A DNA stretch of 64,000 nucleotides from the NCBI RefSeq assembly GCF_037081775.1, contig NZ_JBAMHQ010000001.1:2294001-2358000 (forward strand), in the 5' to 3' direction. The translations under genes were made by a program, and so were the position numbers. Below are positions 1 to 8,015 of the stretch, piece after piece (the stretch's first letter is position 1; each line of letters opens with the position of its first letter). The stretch is from Haladaptatus sp. ZSTT2. Its GTDB lineage: Archaea; Halobacteriota; Halobacteria; Halobacteriales; Halococcaceae. The notes below the pieces were generated by a model that saw only the letters and a list, made by a program, of their open reading frames with translations, was not told the DNA's origin and made no database searches.

Positions 1-508
1 GTCCGAACGCAGCAAACAACAACCCGAACTCAAAGATGAGGTAGGCTGTGGCTTCCGGCGTTCCAAGCACGTCTACGTACTGGCCAAAGTAGTAGAAGAA
101 GTTCGCAAGCAAGCCTTGGCGCGTACTCGACTCGACCTGAATGAGCGGCCAGAAAAACGAATCGAACTTCGGCGGGCGGCCAAGGGCGAGCGGATACAGG
201 GCGTCGGCCGGCAGGTGAAGCAGGTAGCCAACGCCGAACGCGGTTCCCACGTCGCGCCGCCCGCGAAACAGCGCGACGATCCAGACGAGCGTGACCACCG
301 GAACGGCGATGAGCACCGAATGGGCAAGCGATGTGCCACTCGGGAGGATGGCGAACGTCCAGCCAAGCGGTTTGTCGATCAGGTCTGGGAACTGCGAACC
401 GAACGCTACGGCGAGTGCGGCACCCGCAGAGGGGCCTTTGCGGTGGGTGAGTCGAACGGACAGTGAATAGACGAGATAGCCAACCGCGAGGTGTTCCCAG
501 GGCCACAT
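1..508 (-). CDS. Membrane-bound metal-dependent hydrolase-like protein (DUF457/YdjM type), 3' end outside window
   Basis: Reading the reverse strand from ATG at 508 gives an open frame to the window edge (about 169 residues, C-terminus missing). It is hydrophobic with several membrane segments and carries the scattered His/Asp residues typical of the DUF457 family: H6, D42 and D45 in FPDLID, H63 in LAHS, H98 and D102 in LHLPAD. Members are integral membrane proteins named as putative metal-dependent hydrolases; the substrate is unknown. The start lies 2 bases after the stop of the DUF1616 gene, so the two are almost certainly one transcript. The family call is from motif pattern only. Confidence 0.75.
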   Translation of the reverse strand, partial: MWPWEHLAVGYLVYSLSVRLTHRKGPSAGAALAVAFGSQFPDLIDKPLGWTFAILPSGTSLAHSVLIAVPVVTLVWIVALFRGRRDVGTAFGVGYLLHLPADALYPLALGRPPKFDSFFWPLIQVESSTRQGLLANFFYYFGQYVDVLGTPEATAYLIFEFGLLFAAFG

Positions 509-510
509 GC

Positions 511-1500
511 TCAAGCAGCCTCAGTAACCGTCACCCAGAGATAGAGTTGCCGGTAGGCGTTTGCCTGCGTCGGCGTCTCCGGGGCATCCCCCTTGTAGAG
601 GAGGTACGCGATTCTGAGGTCATCGCCCGTCGTCTCGGGCGTCACCGTGTGTGGGGCGACCCAGCGGTCGCCGTCCGCGACTGTCTCTGAAAATCGATCG
701 AGTTCGGCGGTTCCCGTCACCTGCCCGGCGTCGTTTACGCGCTGTATCTGGACAACGACGGTGTACGTGACTGATCCTTGCTCGTAGTTCGAAACGGCGA
801 AGACGAGGTTAGCTGGCTCGCTGCGAACCAACTCAGTCGGATAGCCTCCAGCGATGAGCTGGCCGTTTTCCTCTGCGAGTAACTGGAAATCCGTGTACGA
901 TTCGCCCGATTCCGGTGCGATGAGCGCGAAGCCAAGCCCGGTAAGCGACCCGGCGATTGCGACCACCAACACGAGCGTGATGGCGACATCGACGGAGTCG
1001 GTTTGCTGTCGCCAGCGGTGAATCGCTTCGTACTGTTCGTGTGGGACGACTGCAAACCGAACGGCTTCTGGCACGCGCAACCGGCGCAACGCCCCGAGCA
1101 GCGAGAAGCCAATCGTCAGAAACGAGACGGCGGTGACGAGCGGGCCAACCGAGAGGCCGAACGCCGTCTGCGAGATGAAAAACGCGGTGAGAACCACGAC
1201 GATGAGGCTGAACGCGACCGAGAGCGCGAGTCGCTCTGCGGTGTCGAGACTCGGCACCACGCGGTCTGTGGCCGCCGCCTCGTCGTGGCGGTAGACGTGT
1301 CCGGGAAACGCAACCGTCGTCAGGGCGAAGCCGGGAAGGAAGGCTAACGCAAGCAACGAAAGGAGGATACGAACCGGCGATGCCGCGTCGAGCAGGATGA
1401 TTGCCTGTGAGATGAGGACGAGAACGATGACGATGCTCACGTCCCACGGCAGTCGACGGTCGCTCGTCTCTTGGCCGAGGCCGATGCTCAACGGTTTCAT
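511..1500 (-). CDS. DUF1616 family membrane protein
   Basis: 329 residues. The N-terminal part has four predicted membrane helices (about residues 20-38, 42-65, 89-110, 117-138) and a fifth at about 170-194, followed by an extracytoplasmic C-terminal domain of about 135 residues rich in beta-type sequence. The pattern LSLLALAFLPGFALTTVAFP near residue 45 is characteristic of the DUF1616 family, which in haloarchaea is often found near cell-surface or polysaccharide genes. Function is unknown; an envelope role is inference. It heads a transcript with the DUF457-like gene that follows 2 bases later. Confidence 0.8.
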   Translation of the reverse strand: MKPLSIGLGQETSDRRLPWDVSIVIVLVLISQAIILLDAASPVRILLSLLALAFLPGFALTTVAFPGHVYRHDEAAATDRVVPSLDTAERLALSVAFSLIVVVLTAFFISQTAFGLSVGPLVTAVSFLTIGFSLLGALRRLRVPEAVRFAVVPHEQYEAIHRWRQQTDSVDVAITLVLVVAIAGSLTGLGFALIAPESGESYTDFQLLAEENGQLIAGGYPTELVRSEPANLVFAVSNYEQGSVTYTVVVQIQRVNDAGQVTGTAELDRFSETVADGDRWVAPHTVTPETTGDDLRIAYLLYKGDAPETPTQANAYRQLYLWVTVTEAA

Positions 1501-1674
1501 CAGCTCCCTCTGGCCATCGGTTTCCCCCCACTCAGACCGTGCGTCTCCTGACTCATTTGTCTGTTACACGCGAGGAATGTGCTTTGTTAGTCGGCAGCTA
1601 TCTGCCCGCTGGCTGTGGCTACTGGCACTGAGACGGTTGTTGAGAAAAAGCGGTCGTGTCCGTGTATTACTGCG

Positions 1675-1723
1675 ATAGGAGTGTTCGAACTGTGACAGCC
1701 CGCGGACAGTCTGTCGCTCCTAT
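1675..1723. terminator. Nested inverted repeat just past the PadR gene
   Basis: ATAGGAG at 1675-1681 pairs with CTCCTAT at 1717-1723, and a shorter GACAG/CTGTC pair lies inside. The dyad begins 8 bases after the stop of the reverse-strand PadR gene, a position suited to transcript 3' end formation. There is no long T-run, so termination is inference; it could also be a protein-binding dyad upstream of the DUF1616 gene. Confidence 0.35.
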
Positions 1724-1730
1724 GTTCTGG

Positions 1731-2009
1731 TTACATCACGGCGCTTAGGTACTGGCGTTCCCATTCGCGGCGCTTTTCGATGAGGTCTTTCCCCCGCTGG
1801 GTGATGTTGTAATAGTTTGTGCGCCGGTCGATTTGCCCCTTCTCTACCAGCTCCTTTTCGACGAGTGTATCGAGATTCGGATACAGCCGCCCATGGTTAA
1901 TCTCGCCTACGTACTGCTCGAGTTCTTCTTTGATCGTTTGCCCTGATGGCTTGTCCTTGCCGTTTATGACGTACAGCAGGTCGCGCTGGAAGCCAGTCAG
2001 TTCGAACAT
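1731..2009 (-). CDS. PadR family winged-helix transcriptional regulator
   Basis: The core begins FELTGFQRDLLYVI and runs through a winged helix with the family pattern GRLYPNLDTLVEKELVEKG, then RRTNYYNITQRG; about 92 residues, the usual size of haloarchaeal PadR proteins without a long C-terminal helix. Four in-frame ATGs exist at 2030, 2021, 2015 and 2009. I chose 2009 because a TATA-like AGTATATG at 2028-2035 (reverse strand) sits about 25 bases upstream, giving a leaderless message, and because family members start at this point. It lies upstream of the DUF1616 and DUF457 membrane genes on the same strand, so it may control them (inference). Confidence 0.85.
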   Translation of the reverse strand: MFELTGFQRDLLYVINGKDKPSGQTIKEELEQYVGEINHGRLYPNLDTLVEKELVEKGQIDRRTNYYNITQRGKDLIEKRREWERQYLSAVM

Positions 2010-2389
2010 CTCCATTGACATGTAGAGCATATACTGGCGCTAGGGATTTTGTTATCCACCCGTGAATGTCTGTTAATTGCGAAACACTATTCGGGTTGTA
2101 TCTGCCCGCTGTCGTGTAATACATGCTTTCTTGTACAGGTTCTTGGCAATCTGACAAAACGTCTGCTCGCGGCTCAATCGGGCGAATTGTGGCCATTGGG
2201 GACGAATAGTGTGTGCTTGAATCCCCCAGAACTCAGCGATTAGGAGATACCTGTTCTCGACGTATCATTAATCGGTGGTTTATAACGACTCTGTAACAAA
2301 GATGGTCGCTCAAGTATAGTTGGTTGTTCGGGCACATGATGCACACAAGGGTGGGCAGGGATGTCCGTGGTCGCTCTCAGGAGCTGAAC
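2010..2389. other. Divergent intergenic region, PadR / DUF7344 genes
   Basis: About 380 bases, AT-richer than its surroundings, with no convincing ORF or RNA gene. It holds the reverse-strand PadR promoter at 2028-2035 and a forward TATA-like TTTATAA at 2279-2285 that probably drives the gene starting at 2390, implying a leader of about 80 bases. A second TATA-like AGTATAG near 2313 could give a shorter leader. Confidence 0.5.
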
Positions 2390-2941
2390 ATGTCACAGAC
2401 GACGGATACACTCTCAAAAGATAACATATTCGAGGTATTGAGCAGTTCTCGGCGTAGATACGTCATCTACTACCTCTACTCGCACGAGGGAACAGCGGAG
2501 CTGAAAGATTTGGCGACACATATCGCAGCGTGGGAAAGTGGTGAGCCACTCGACGCCATCACTGACGAAGAGACCAGACGAGTCTACATCTCACTCTACC
2601 AGACGCATCTGCCCAAGCTCGCAGAGTTCGACATCGTTCGCTACGATAGCGACGCCCGGATTGCAGAACTCACCCCGAAAGCAGACCAGCTGTCTCGCTA
2701 TCTCGACTCAGAGCCAGCGCCGACGCTTCCGTGGCCGCTCTACTACGCGGTGCTCTCGGTCGTGAGTTTGTTCTTGCTCGTCGGGCTGTGGCTGCAGTTT
2801 CCACCGTTCGATTCGATGAACGGCACCTCTGTGGCGTTCATCATTGCGATTGGCGTCATCGGCATCACGGTCGTCCACTATCTCTACACGCGCCAGCGCG
2901 GGGGCAATGATATGTCCTCTATTGAGTCGTTGATCGAATGA
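2390..2941 (+). CDS. DUF7344-type protein: N-terminal wHTH-like domain with two C-terminal membrane helices
   Basis: 183 residues from ATG 2390, preferred over an upstream in-frame ATG at 2324 because an AG-rich ribosome site (CAGGAG, 2378-2383) precedes it and because FEVLSSSRRRYVIYYL is the usual N-terminal part of this haloarchaeal family. Residues about 14-100 look like a winged-helix domain. Residues about 106-128 and 138-158 are membrane helices. The layout suggests a membrane-anchored DNA-binding or sensing protein; the target is unknown. It stands alone between PadR and a NUDIX gene. Confidence 0.8.
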   Translation: MSQTTDTLSKDNIFEVLSSSRRRYVIYYLYSHEGTAELKDLATHIAAWESGEPLDAITDEETRRVYISLYQTHLPKLAEFDIVRYDSDARIAELTPKADQLSRYLDSEPAPTLPWPLYYAVLSVVSLFLLVGLWLQFPPFDSMNGTSVAFIIAIGVIGITVVHYLYTRQRGGNDMSSIESLIE

Positions 2942-3005
2942 CCAACAATCGAGAGGGTCTTTAGGTCGAGAGTAACTAATGTGGCAGCTCTCGTCTTTGT
3001 TTTCC

Positions 3006-3443
3006 ATGATTTCACAATGGGTGGACACTGTCCCCAAAGCCTGTGCATACATCACCCGCGAGGTCGATGGCTGCCCGCAGTTGCTCGTGTTCCACGAGGC
3101 TGCGGTTTCCGGCCTGCAAGTCCCGAAAGGCACCATCGAACACGCAGAGTCGCCGTATGACGCCGTGCTCAGAGAGGTCGCAGAAGAAAGCGGCCTCACC
3201 GACTTCTCGGCCATCCGCCCGCTCGGTGCAGATACGTGGACGCGCGAGAAAGCAGACCGTCTGAAACACTATCGTCGATATTTCTTCCACCTTGAAGTAG
3301 ACGAACCGCGCGACGCCTGGGAGCACACCGTCACGGGCCGGGGCGAAGAGGTCGGTGACGTATATTCGTACTCGTGGGTGCCACTGCCGACCGATGCCGC
3401 GTTCAGACAGAACCTCGACGCACAGCTCTCGAAGCTCGGCTAA
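3006..3443 (+). CDS. NUDIX hydrolase
   Basis: About 145 residues. A complete Nudix box (GX5EX7REVXEEXG) is present at about residues 42-64: G, five residues, E, seven residues, REVAEESG. The glutamates bind the divalent metal used to cleave a nucleoside diphosphate linked to another group. Substrate cannot be told from sequence. An upstream in-frame ATG at 2979 would add nine residues; I prefer 3006 because the TTTAGG at about 2957-2963 would place the transcript start near 2987. It runs convergently with the HalOD1 gene, overlapping by 4 bases at the 3' ends. Confidence 0.88.
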   Translation: MISQWVDTVPKACAYITREVDGCPQLLVFHEAAVSGLQVPKGTIEHAESPYDAVLREVAEESGLTDFSAIRPLGADTWTREKADRLKHYRRYFFHLEVDEPRDAWEHTVTGRGEEVGDVYSYSWVPLPTDAAFRQNLDAQLSKLG

Positions 3444-3784
3444 CGCTGGTCTGCGAGGCGTACCGTGTTTTCGTGGTGGGGGGTAATCGAGATGTGGCCG
3501 CTACTGTGGACGCTCACCTCGTAGTTTTGGATTGAAAAGTGGATGTATCCAGAGCCACGCGGTCGCCCGTCCGGTTGGGAGTGAAACAGGCGGTCAAGGG
3601 CGTCAGGGTCGATGACGTCGTTGAGCGGGCCAAGCTCGCTCGGCGATTGCTCACTAATCGACGTGAGCGCATCCATGATTGTCGCTCCGATTCCGTCGTT
3701 GCCCGGTTCGTGGTAGCTGTGATACGTGTTTGCGTGTTGCTCGTGCAACGGTACCGTTCGGTTAGCAGTTTGGTGTGAGTCCAT
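3440..3784 (-). CDS. HalOD1 output-domain protein
   Basis: 114 residues. The C-terminal two thirds match the HalOD1 output domain of haloarchaea, with the pattern LGPLNDVIDPDALDRLF and a terminal strand region ending in YEVSVHSSGHISI. HalOD1 domains often sit behind response-regulator receivers, but this one is free-standing with no receiver domain or kinase nearby. No enzymatic activity is known. The 359-base upstream stretch is AT-rich and holds repeated motifs that may regulate it. Confidence 0.8.
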   Translation of the reverse strand: MDSHQTANRTVPLHEQHANTYHSYHEPGNDGIGATIMDALTSISEQSPSELGPLNDVIDPDALDRLFHSQPDGRPRGSGYIHFSIQNYEVSVHSSGHISITPHHENTVRLADQR

Positions 3785-4143
3785 CGTAGGTGGGGTGAAA
3801 TATCGAGTGCTCAGATACGTGGTCGCATTGTGGTGACTGCGGGTTTTCTACATTCGCTTGTGCGTCAAACCAGTATATAGTCATTCGGGTTTTGCTGGCA
3901 CATAAATACCATATCGTTTTGAAATGCTGAGTGTCAGGAATATCTAGATGGGCGTTCTAGAGGTAGTGTGTTCGGGTTAACCCCTATAGTGGTTCAAATA
4001 CCATACGTCCGAAATTTGGTATATTTGTCTGACTATCAGCTGTCGACCACATTGTTTAAATACGACTTTCTGCGCAGTCTCCGGCACACATTGCCGACAC
4101 CGGGGGCTGTCTGGTCGTCGAACGCCGGAAAATCGGTCGCCGG
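3785..4143. other. AT-rich intergenic region upstream of the HalOD1 gene
   Basis: 359 bases, visibly lower in GC than the flanks, no ORF or tRNA fold seen. It contains the perfect palindrome GGGTTAACCC at 3974-3983, a 10-base direct repeat AAATACCATA at 3904-3913 and 3996-4005, a related inverted copy near 4017-4026, and two CTAG sites at about 3943 and 3957. A reverse-strand TATA-like stretch lies near 3874-3880. These look like regulatory sites for the HalOD1 gene or the residue of an old insertion. Confidence 0.4.
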
Positions 4144-4848
4144 TTACTTCGCGTCTTTCGCGCCACGAACGGTCGCTTCGACGGCATCGACGCCCTCATC
4201 GTGGACGAGGTCGCCAACGATGACCGTATCGGAGACGGACGCCATCTCGTAGGCCGCGTCGTAATCACCGATACCACCGCCGTAGAACAGCGTCGCGTCG
4301 TCAAGGGCGTCGTGGGCTGCGTTCACCGTTTCAGGGTCACCAAGCATGCCCGAGTACTCGATGTAGACGATTTCTTGGCCGAACATGTGCTCTGCCACCT
4401 CGGCGTACGCCGCCACGTCGTCCGGTTCGAGGTCGCAGTTCGCTTGGGTGTACTCAGCGACAGAGGAGTCGGGGTTGAGGACGATGTAGGCTTCGGTCGT
4501 CGTCATCTCCCAGTCGATGCTGTCGTCTATGCGCACCCACTCTTTGTGTGCGCCGGTCATCCACGTCATATCGCCCGCGTTGAACACGACTGGGATGAGA
4601 TAGCCGTCGAGATAATCAGAGTGGACGACTGCCCCGGCGTGACTCGGCTCGATGTAAAGCGGCGTGTCGTACTTCCCACAGGCATCGACGACGCGAGACA
4701 TCTTCTCCTCGGTCATGCCCGTCGTGCCACCGATTTCGATGGCGTCGGTTCCCGTCGCACACACGTCTTCGAACGTCTCGCCGTCGGCGAGTGTCTTGTC
4801 TGGGTCGAGCTTCACGATGTGGTCCCAGTCATCCCACGGATTTCGCAT
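4144..4848 (-). CDS. Phosphoglycerol geranylgeranyltransferase (GGGP synthase)
   Basis: 234 residues, the usual length for the haloarchaeal group. A TIM-barrel prenyltransferase of the PcrB/GGGPS family, recognised by [11 protein letters not shown] at the N-terminus, [28 protein letters not shown] and the phosphate-binding GGGIGDYD and IVGDLVHD loops near the C-terminus. It joins geranylgeranyl diphosphate to sn-glycerol-1-phosphate, the first committed step of archaeal ether lipid synthesis, in the cytoplasm or at the membrane face. Starts at ATG 4848, 41 bases after the topA stop on the same strand, so co-transcription with topA is likely. Confidence 0.95.
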   Translation of the reverse strand: MRNPWDDWDHIVKLDPDKTLADGETFEDVCATGTDAIEIGGTTGMTEEKMSRVVDACGKYDTPLYIEPSHAGAVVHSDYLDGYLIPVVFNAGDMTWMTGAHKEWVRIDDSIDWEMTTTEAYIVLNPDSSVAEYTQANCDLEPDDVAAYAEVAEHMFGQEIVYIEYSGMLGDPETVNAAHDALDDATLFYGGGIGDYDAAYEMASVSDTVIVGDLVHDEGVDAVEATVRGAKDAK

Positions 4849-4888
4849 ACGCTTTCAAATCCGATGGCTGACTAAAACCCCTTCGGCC

Positions 4889-7372
4889 TCAGTCTGCTTG
4901 GGCTTGCCACTCGCGGACGCGGTCTGCGCTCACGCCCTGAACCTGGTCTGCAACGTCTTCCGGGCTGGCGTTTTTGAGGTCTTCGAGACTCTTGATACCG
5001 GCATCCTTGAGCTTGTCTGCGGTCTTCTTTCCAACCCCCGATAAATCTTCGATGTCTGTCACTTCGTTGCGCGACTTGTACTCCTCGTAGTTACAGATGG
5101 GACAGCCGAGTTGCCACGGCTCGTCGCCGCTGTGGACGACGAGTTCGGGCAAGTCGTGTTCCTCACAGCGCTCTTCGGTGACCTCAATTTCGCCGCGTCG
5201 AGGGAGCGGGAGCGAGTAGTCACAGTCTGGATAGCGCGTACAGCCGACGAGCCGCGACCCCGTCCGCAGGCGTTTGATGGCGAGTTCGCCGTCGTGTTCC
5301 TCGCCACATTCCGGGCAGACGCCGATGACTTCGTCTTCCTGTTCGTCGGCCTCGTCTGCCTTACACTGGGGGCAGCCGTGGACGAACGTCTGGCGACCGG
5401 CGAGCATCTTGACGTGGCGCAGCTCGTGGTCTTCACACGTTTCATCTAAGATGAGCGGCTTGCCCGTCGAAGGCAGTGGCAGCGTGTACGTACACTCGGG
5501 GTAGCCGTCACAGCCGACGAAGTAGGAGCCGCGTCGGGAGCGGCGCACCAGCAGGTCGTTGCCACACTCAGGGCATGGTCCGAGCGTTTTGTCCGCCTTG
5601 AGCGACTTCTGGATGTGTTCGCCAATCTCCTCGCGGGAGGCTTCGAGCTCCTCGAACACCTTTTCGAGCATCTCCCGCGATTCGGTGGTCACCTCGTCTA
5701 AGGTGGCCTCGCCGCGGGCGATTTTCTGCATGTCGGCTTCGAGTTGGCTCGTCATCTCCTCGGTGACGAGGTTCTCCGCGTAGTCTTCGCCCGCTTCGAC
5801 CACCGCCATGGCGAGGCGGGTCGGACGCGGCGGGTCGGATTCGACGTAGCCACGGTCGTACAGTTTCTCTAAGGTTTCGTGGCGCGTCGCCTTGGTGCCG
5901 ATGCCCATCTTCTCCATCGTCTCGATGAGCCGTGACTGACCGTATCTGCGCGGCGGCTGGGTCTGTTTGTAGTCGTTTCGCACGTTGCTGACCGCGAGTT
6001 CTTCGCCTTTGTCCACGTCGGGGACGAAGTTCTCGTTGGTCGAATAGTACGGATAGACGGCGTGGTAGCCGGGGTCGAGCAGGCGTTTGCCGTTTGCTTT
6101 GAGGCTGAGGCCTTCTGCCTCCGCGACCACGCGCAGGTGCTCCCACTCCGCGGGGTCTGCACACGTCGCGAAGAAGCGCCGAACGACGAGTTCGTACACT
6201 TCCCACTCTGCCTCGCTGAGTTCGGTCGGCGTCGGAATCTCTCCCGTCGGGTGGATCGGCGGGTGGTCGGTCGTCTCGCTGTCGCCGCGCGTCGGCTCGA
6301 TGGCTTCGACCTCAAGCAGCGATTTCGCGTCCTCACCGAAGGTGCGGTGGTTCTGGAACGTTTCCAGTAAGTCGCGCACGTCCAAGTCGTTCGGGTACAC
6401 CGTGTTGTCCGTCCGTGGATAGGTGATGAACCCGGAGGTGTAGAGGTCTTCTGCGATGCTCATCGCCCGCTTTGCCGAGTGGCCAAGCGACCCCGCCGCG
6501 CGGATGAACTGCGTGGTGTTGAACGGCGCTGGCGGGTCGTCGGTGCGCGTCCGGCGGTTGACCGAGGTGACCGTCGCAGCCGTCACTTTCTGGAGCGTCT
6601 CGAACACGTCTGCTGCCGTCTGTTCATCCCAGACGCGTTCTGCTTCCGTGCCGTCCTCTGCCTCGTAGAAGTACTGCGCTTCGAACGCCTCGTCGTCTTT
6701 GGTGAGGTCTGCGAACAGTTCCCAGTAGTCTTCGGGGTCGAACGCCTCGATTTCGCGCTCGCGGTCGACGATGAGTTTGAGCGTCGGACTCTGCACCCGG
6801 CCGACGCTGATGAAGTCGTTGCCCAGCTGTCGGGCCGAAAGCGAGAGGAAGCGCGTGAGCGCTGCGCCCCACACGAGGTCGATGATCTGTCGGGCCTCGC
6901 CGGAGGCCGCGAGGTCGAAGTCGAGGTCGTCCGGTTCATCGAACGCGTTGGTGACCTCGTTTTTCGTAATCGAGGAGAAGCGCACGCGCCTGACGGGTAC
7001 GTCCTCGTTCACCTCGCGGACGAGTTCGTAGGCTTCCTTGCCAATCAGTTCGCCTTCGCGGTCGTAGTCGGTCGCAATCGTGACCGTGTCTGCCTTGCGC
7101 GAGTAGAGGCGCAGGGTGCGGACGATGTTCTCTTTGGTCGCCGTTTTGACGACCTGTGCGCCGATGAGTTCGACCGGTTCGACGTCGCGCCAATCCGAGT
7201 ACTCGGGCGGGAAATCCACGTCCACGACGTGGCCGGACAGCCCGATGACGCGCTTGTCGGCCCAGCGATAGACGTTGACGCCGTGTTCGCGCTCGACGCT
7301 CGCGTGTTCGCCGGAGAGAATGTCGGCAATACGCCGGGCGGCGATGTCCTTTTCTGTAATTATCAGCTCCAC
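4889..7372 (-). CDS. topA: DNA topoisomerase I (type IA)
   Basis: 827 residues, GTG start at 7372 directly at the canonical MELIITEKD beginning. An N-terminal TOPRIM domain (about 1-140) includes the metal-binding DYDREGE. The strand-cleaving tyrosine is in FITYPRTDN near residue 318. The C-terminal third carries tetracysteine zinc ribbons (CPECGND..., CPQCK, CPECGEE..., CPICN), and the last 50 residues are helix-hairpin-helix (LSGVGKKTADKL). The enzyme relaxes negative supercoils by single-strand passage. An inverted repeat overlaps its putative promoter. GGGP synthase follows on the same strand. Confidence 0.96.
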   Translation of the reverse strand: MELIITEKDIAARRIADILSGEHASVEREHGVNVYRWADKRVIGLSGHVVDVDFPPEYSDWRDVEPVELIGAQVVKTATKENIVRTLRLYSRKADTVTIATDYDREGELIGKEAYELVREVNEDVPVRRVRFSSITKNEVTNAFDEPDDLDFDLAASGEARQIIDLVWGAALTRFLSLSARQLGNDFISVGRVQSPTLKLIVDREREIEAFDPEDYWELFADLTKDDEAFEAQYFYEAEDGTEAERVWDEQTAADVFETLQKVTAATVTSVNRRTRTDDPPAPFNTTQFIRAAGSLGHSAKRAMSIAEDLYTSGFITYPRTDNTVYPNDLDVRDLLETFQNHRTFGEDAKSLLEVEAIEPTRGDSETTDHPPIHPTGEIPTPTELSEAEWEVYELVVRRFFATCADPAEWEHLRVVAEAEGLSLKANGKRLLDPGYHAVYPYYSTNENFVPDVDKGEELAVSNVRNDYKQTQPPRRYGQSRLIETMEKMGIGTKATRHETLEKLYDRGYVESDPPRPTRLAMAVVEAGEDYAENLVTEEMTSQLEADMQKIARGEATLDEVTTESREMLEKVFEELEASREEIGEHIQKSLKADKTLGPCPECGNDLLVRRSRRGSYFVGCDGYPECTYTLPLPSTGKPLILDETCEDHELRHVKMLAGRQTFVHGCPQCKADEADEQEDEVIGVCPECGEEHDGELAIKRLRTGSRLVGCTRYPDCDYSLPLPRRGEIEVTEERCEEHDLPELVVHSGDEPWQLGCPICNYEEYKSRNEVTDIEDLSGVGKKTADKLKDAGIKSLEDLKNASPEDVADQVQGVSADRVREWQAQAD

Positions 7373-7407
7373 GAGGGGACACCCCGCGAGATTGCAGTCA
7401 TTACCAC

Positions 7408-7436
7408 CGACCTACGCGCAGGTCGTTTCTATACTT
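7408..7436 (-). promoter_or_regulatory. topA promoter region with inverted repeat
   Basis: On the reverse strand a TATA-like GTATAGAA lies at 7429-7436, followed by the inverted repeat CGACCT-N6-AGGTCG at 7408-7425, which covers the expected transcript start. The topA GTG is 36 bases further. The placement suits a repressor site; the binding factor is unknown. Confidence 0.4.
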
Positions 7437-7472
7437 TTCGCCGTAAAACCGCCACACAGCGCCCGTGCGCGT

Positions 7473-7488
7473 CGTGCGCTTGCGCACG
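7473..7488. repeat. Inverted repeat between topA and the 7539 gene
   Basis: CGTGCGC-TT-GCGCACG, seven-base perfect arms with a two-base centre, in the divergent intergenic region 50 bases upstream of the forward gene. Could be an operator or a stable cruciform; no function shown. Confidence 0.35.
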
Positions 7489-7538
7489 CGAGAGTGAGAA
7501 TCGATTGCCTCTTACCCTATGGTGCCAAAGCCGCGGGC

Positions 7539-8015
7539 ATGGACAAGGGAACCGTCCGCGTCCTCGAATTCATCGCGGCGCAACTCGTTCTCATCTCGGT
7601 GGGCGTTCACCTCTTTCTTGGTATTCCCCGCGTGCTCGTCTACTCCCGGCCGAGCGCCGTCTCCTACTACCTGAACTCGGCGGCATTCCCTGACCCACGC
7701 CCCTTCTTGTTCACGGCGTCCGCCATCGTCGTCCTCGTTGGCCTCTACGCGCTGTTCAACGGCCTACTCGACCGCAAGCTGCTCTACCTCCTCGGAATTG
7801 CCATGATGTGCACCTACATCGGAAGCTGGGTGCTTTGGCACACCGTCATCAACCACGGCCAAGCGTTCCTCGCGGCGGGCGGCCACACCCACGGCGGCGG
7901 CATCCTCACGACGGTCGTCCAGCACCTCGTCGAAGTGCCCTTAGACGCCGCCTCGAAACTCTCTGAGGCGGGCGCTGCGCTCATCCTTGGCCTGCTCTAC
8001 TGGAAAACGGATTAG
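7539..8015 (+). CDS. Small integral membrane protein, unknown function
   Basis: 158 residues from ATG 7539. Four hydrophobic segments are visible: about 8-28, 58-78, 86-108 and 136-155. There is a histidine-rich loop (HTHGGG) near residue 118. I do not recognise a named family; the size and four-helix layout recall DoxX-like or other small four-helix membrane proteins, without a diagnostic motif. It is divergent from topA and its 3' end overlaps the reverse-strand protease gene by 4 bases. Confidence 0.75.
   Translation: MDKGTVRVLEFIAAQLVLISVGVHLFLGIPRVLVYSRPSAVSYYLNSAAFPDPRPFLFTASAIVVLVGLYALFNGLLDRKLLYLLGIAMMCTYIGSWVLWHTVINHGQAFLAAGGHTHGGGILTTVVQHLVEVPLDAASKLSEAGAALILGLLYWKTD

Noticed and set aside
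3990-4010. GGTTCAAATACC resembling a tRNA T-arm
   Set aside because: No pairing acceptor, D or anticodon arms can be built around it; it is part of the AT-rich repeat region.
6479-7693. 404-codon forward frame antisense to topA
   Set aside because: It is the shadow of the GC-rich topA frame; its Arg/Asp/Val-rich translation has no domain and it runs through the topA promoter.
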